A DNA stretch of 6,852 bases from Eubacteriales bacterium (lineage in GTDB: Bacteria > Bacillota > Clostridia > Oscillospirales > Oscillospiraceae), in NCBI GenBank assembly GCA_030528965.1, contig JAUMXS010000059.1:1048-7899 (forward strand), given 5' to 3'. The notes below the pieces were generated by a model. The model saw only the letters and a program-made list of their open reading frames with translations, ran no database searches and had not been told where the DNA came from. Positions within the stretch are counted from its first letter, which is position 1; every line of letters begins with the position of its first letter. Below, in pieces: positions 6,499 through 6,852 of the stretch. A program made the translations under genes and the position numbers.

Positions 6499-6852
6499 AT
6501 GACAGTTCTCTGGGATTTTGTTCGGGCCTTTCTGGTCGGCGGCGCATTTTGTGCTCTGGGTCAGTTTCTCGTCGACCGCACGAATCTGACTCCGGCAAGA
6601 ATTCTGACCTCTTATGTGGTCGCGGGCGTGTTTTTGGGCGCAGTGGGACTGTATCAGCCGCTGGCCGACTGGGCCGGCGCCGGAGCCACCGTCCCTCTTA
6701 CGGGATTTGGAAACCTGCTGGCCACCGGCGTACGAAAATCCGTAGCCGAAAAGGGCCTTCTGGGAATCTTTACCGGCGGTTTCACCGCCGCTTCTGCGGG
6801 CATCTGCGCCGCCGTTTTTTTCGGACTTCTCGTCTCGCTGTTCGTCCGGCCG
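6499..6852 (+). CDS. spoVAE: Stage V sporulation protein AE (SpoVAE/SpoVAEb), partial at 3' end
   Basis: Small inner-membrane protein of the SpoVA DPA channel. The 118 visible residues start MTVLWDFVRAFLVGGAFCAL and remain open at the window edge. Family members are about 116-120 residues, so only the last few codons and the stop are probably missing. Hydrophobic segments lie at about 8-25, 35-52 and 87-115. Between the second and third is the characteristic glycine-rich loop AGAGATVPLTGFGNLLATGV (59-78). SpoVAE and SpoVAC are paralogues of the same family; SpoVAC is usually longer (about 150 residues) and precedes spoVAD, so length and order favour SpoVAE. The ATG lies 4 bp after the spoVAD stop with a good ribosome-binding site. 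Confidence 0.92.
   Translation, partial: MTVLWDFVRAFLVGGAFCALGQFLVDRTNLTPARILTSYVVAGVFLGAVGLYQPLADWAGAGATVPLTGFGNLLATGVRKSVAEKGLLGIFTGGFTAASAGICAAVFFGLLVSLFVRP

Noticed and set aside
6774..6790. Perfect 7-bp hairpin CGGCGGT-TTC-ACCGCCG
   Set aside because: It lies inside spoVAE coding sequence rich in Gly/Ala codons, without a U-run, so it is likely a by-product of codon composition.

Overview
The window holds two oppositely transcribed gene blocks that meet in a 252-bp intergenic region. On the minus strand is a tightly packed glycogen-synthesis operon, glgB-glgC-glgD-glgA, with glgA running off the left edge. On the plus strand is the start of a spore-specific block, spoVAD-spoVAE, with spoVAE running off the right edge by what is probably only a few codons.

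The organism is most likely an endospore-forming Firmicute of the Clostridia type. A separate glgD gene next to glgC is typical of Bacillota, and SpoVA proteins occur only in spore formers. Base composition looks moderately GC-rich by eye (not computed). This would fit GC-richer gut clostridia better than classical low-GC Clostridium, but species cannot be assigned from the sequence.

Layout: glgA (partial, 1-967, minus), glgD (964-2085, minus), glgC (2101-3291, minus), glgB (3288-5219, minus), regulatory gap (5220-5471), spoVAD (5472-6494, plus), spoVAE (6499 to the end, plus). glgB/glgC overlap as ATGA and glgD/glgA as TTGA. glgC and glgD are 15 bp apart. The four glg genes are therefore almost certainly one transcript with translational coupling. 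GlgC, probably complexed with the degenerate paralogue GlgD, makes ADP-glucose; GlgA polymerises it; GlgB adds alpha-1,6 branches. SpoVAD and SpoVAE are parts of the channel that moves dipicolinic acid (DPA) into the forespore and out at germination.

The intergenic region is the most interesting part. It carries a good minus-strand TATAAT for glg. A match to the Spo0A-box consensus (TGNCGAA) and a perfect 9-bp inverted repeat lie where the -35 region should be. Further right are a bulged hairpin and a sigma-G-like promoter candidate just upstream of spoVAD. spoVAC, usually directly upstream of spoVAD, is absent from that position. I see no mobile element, CRISPR array, tRNA or rRNA gene, and no evidence of a wholly new system. 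The best lead is a possible regulatory link between glycogen (granulose) storage and sporulation.
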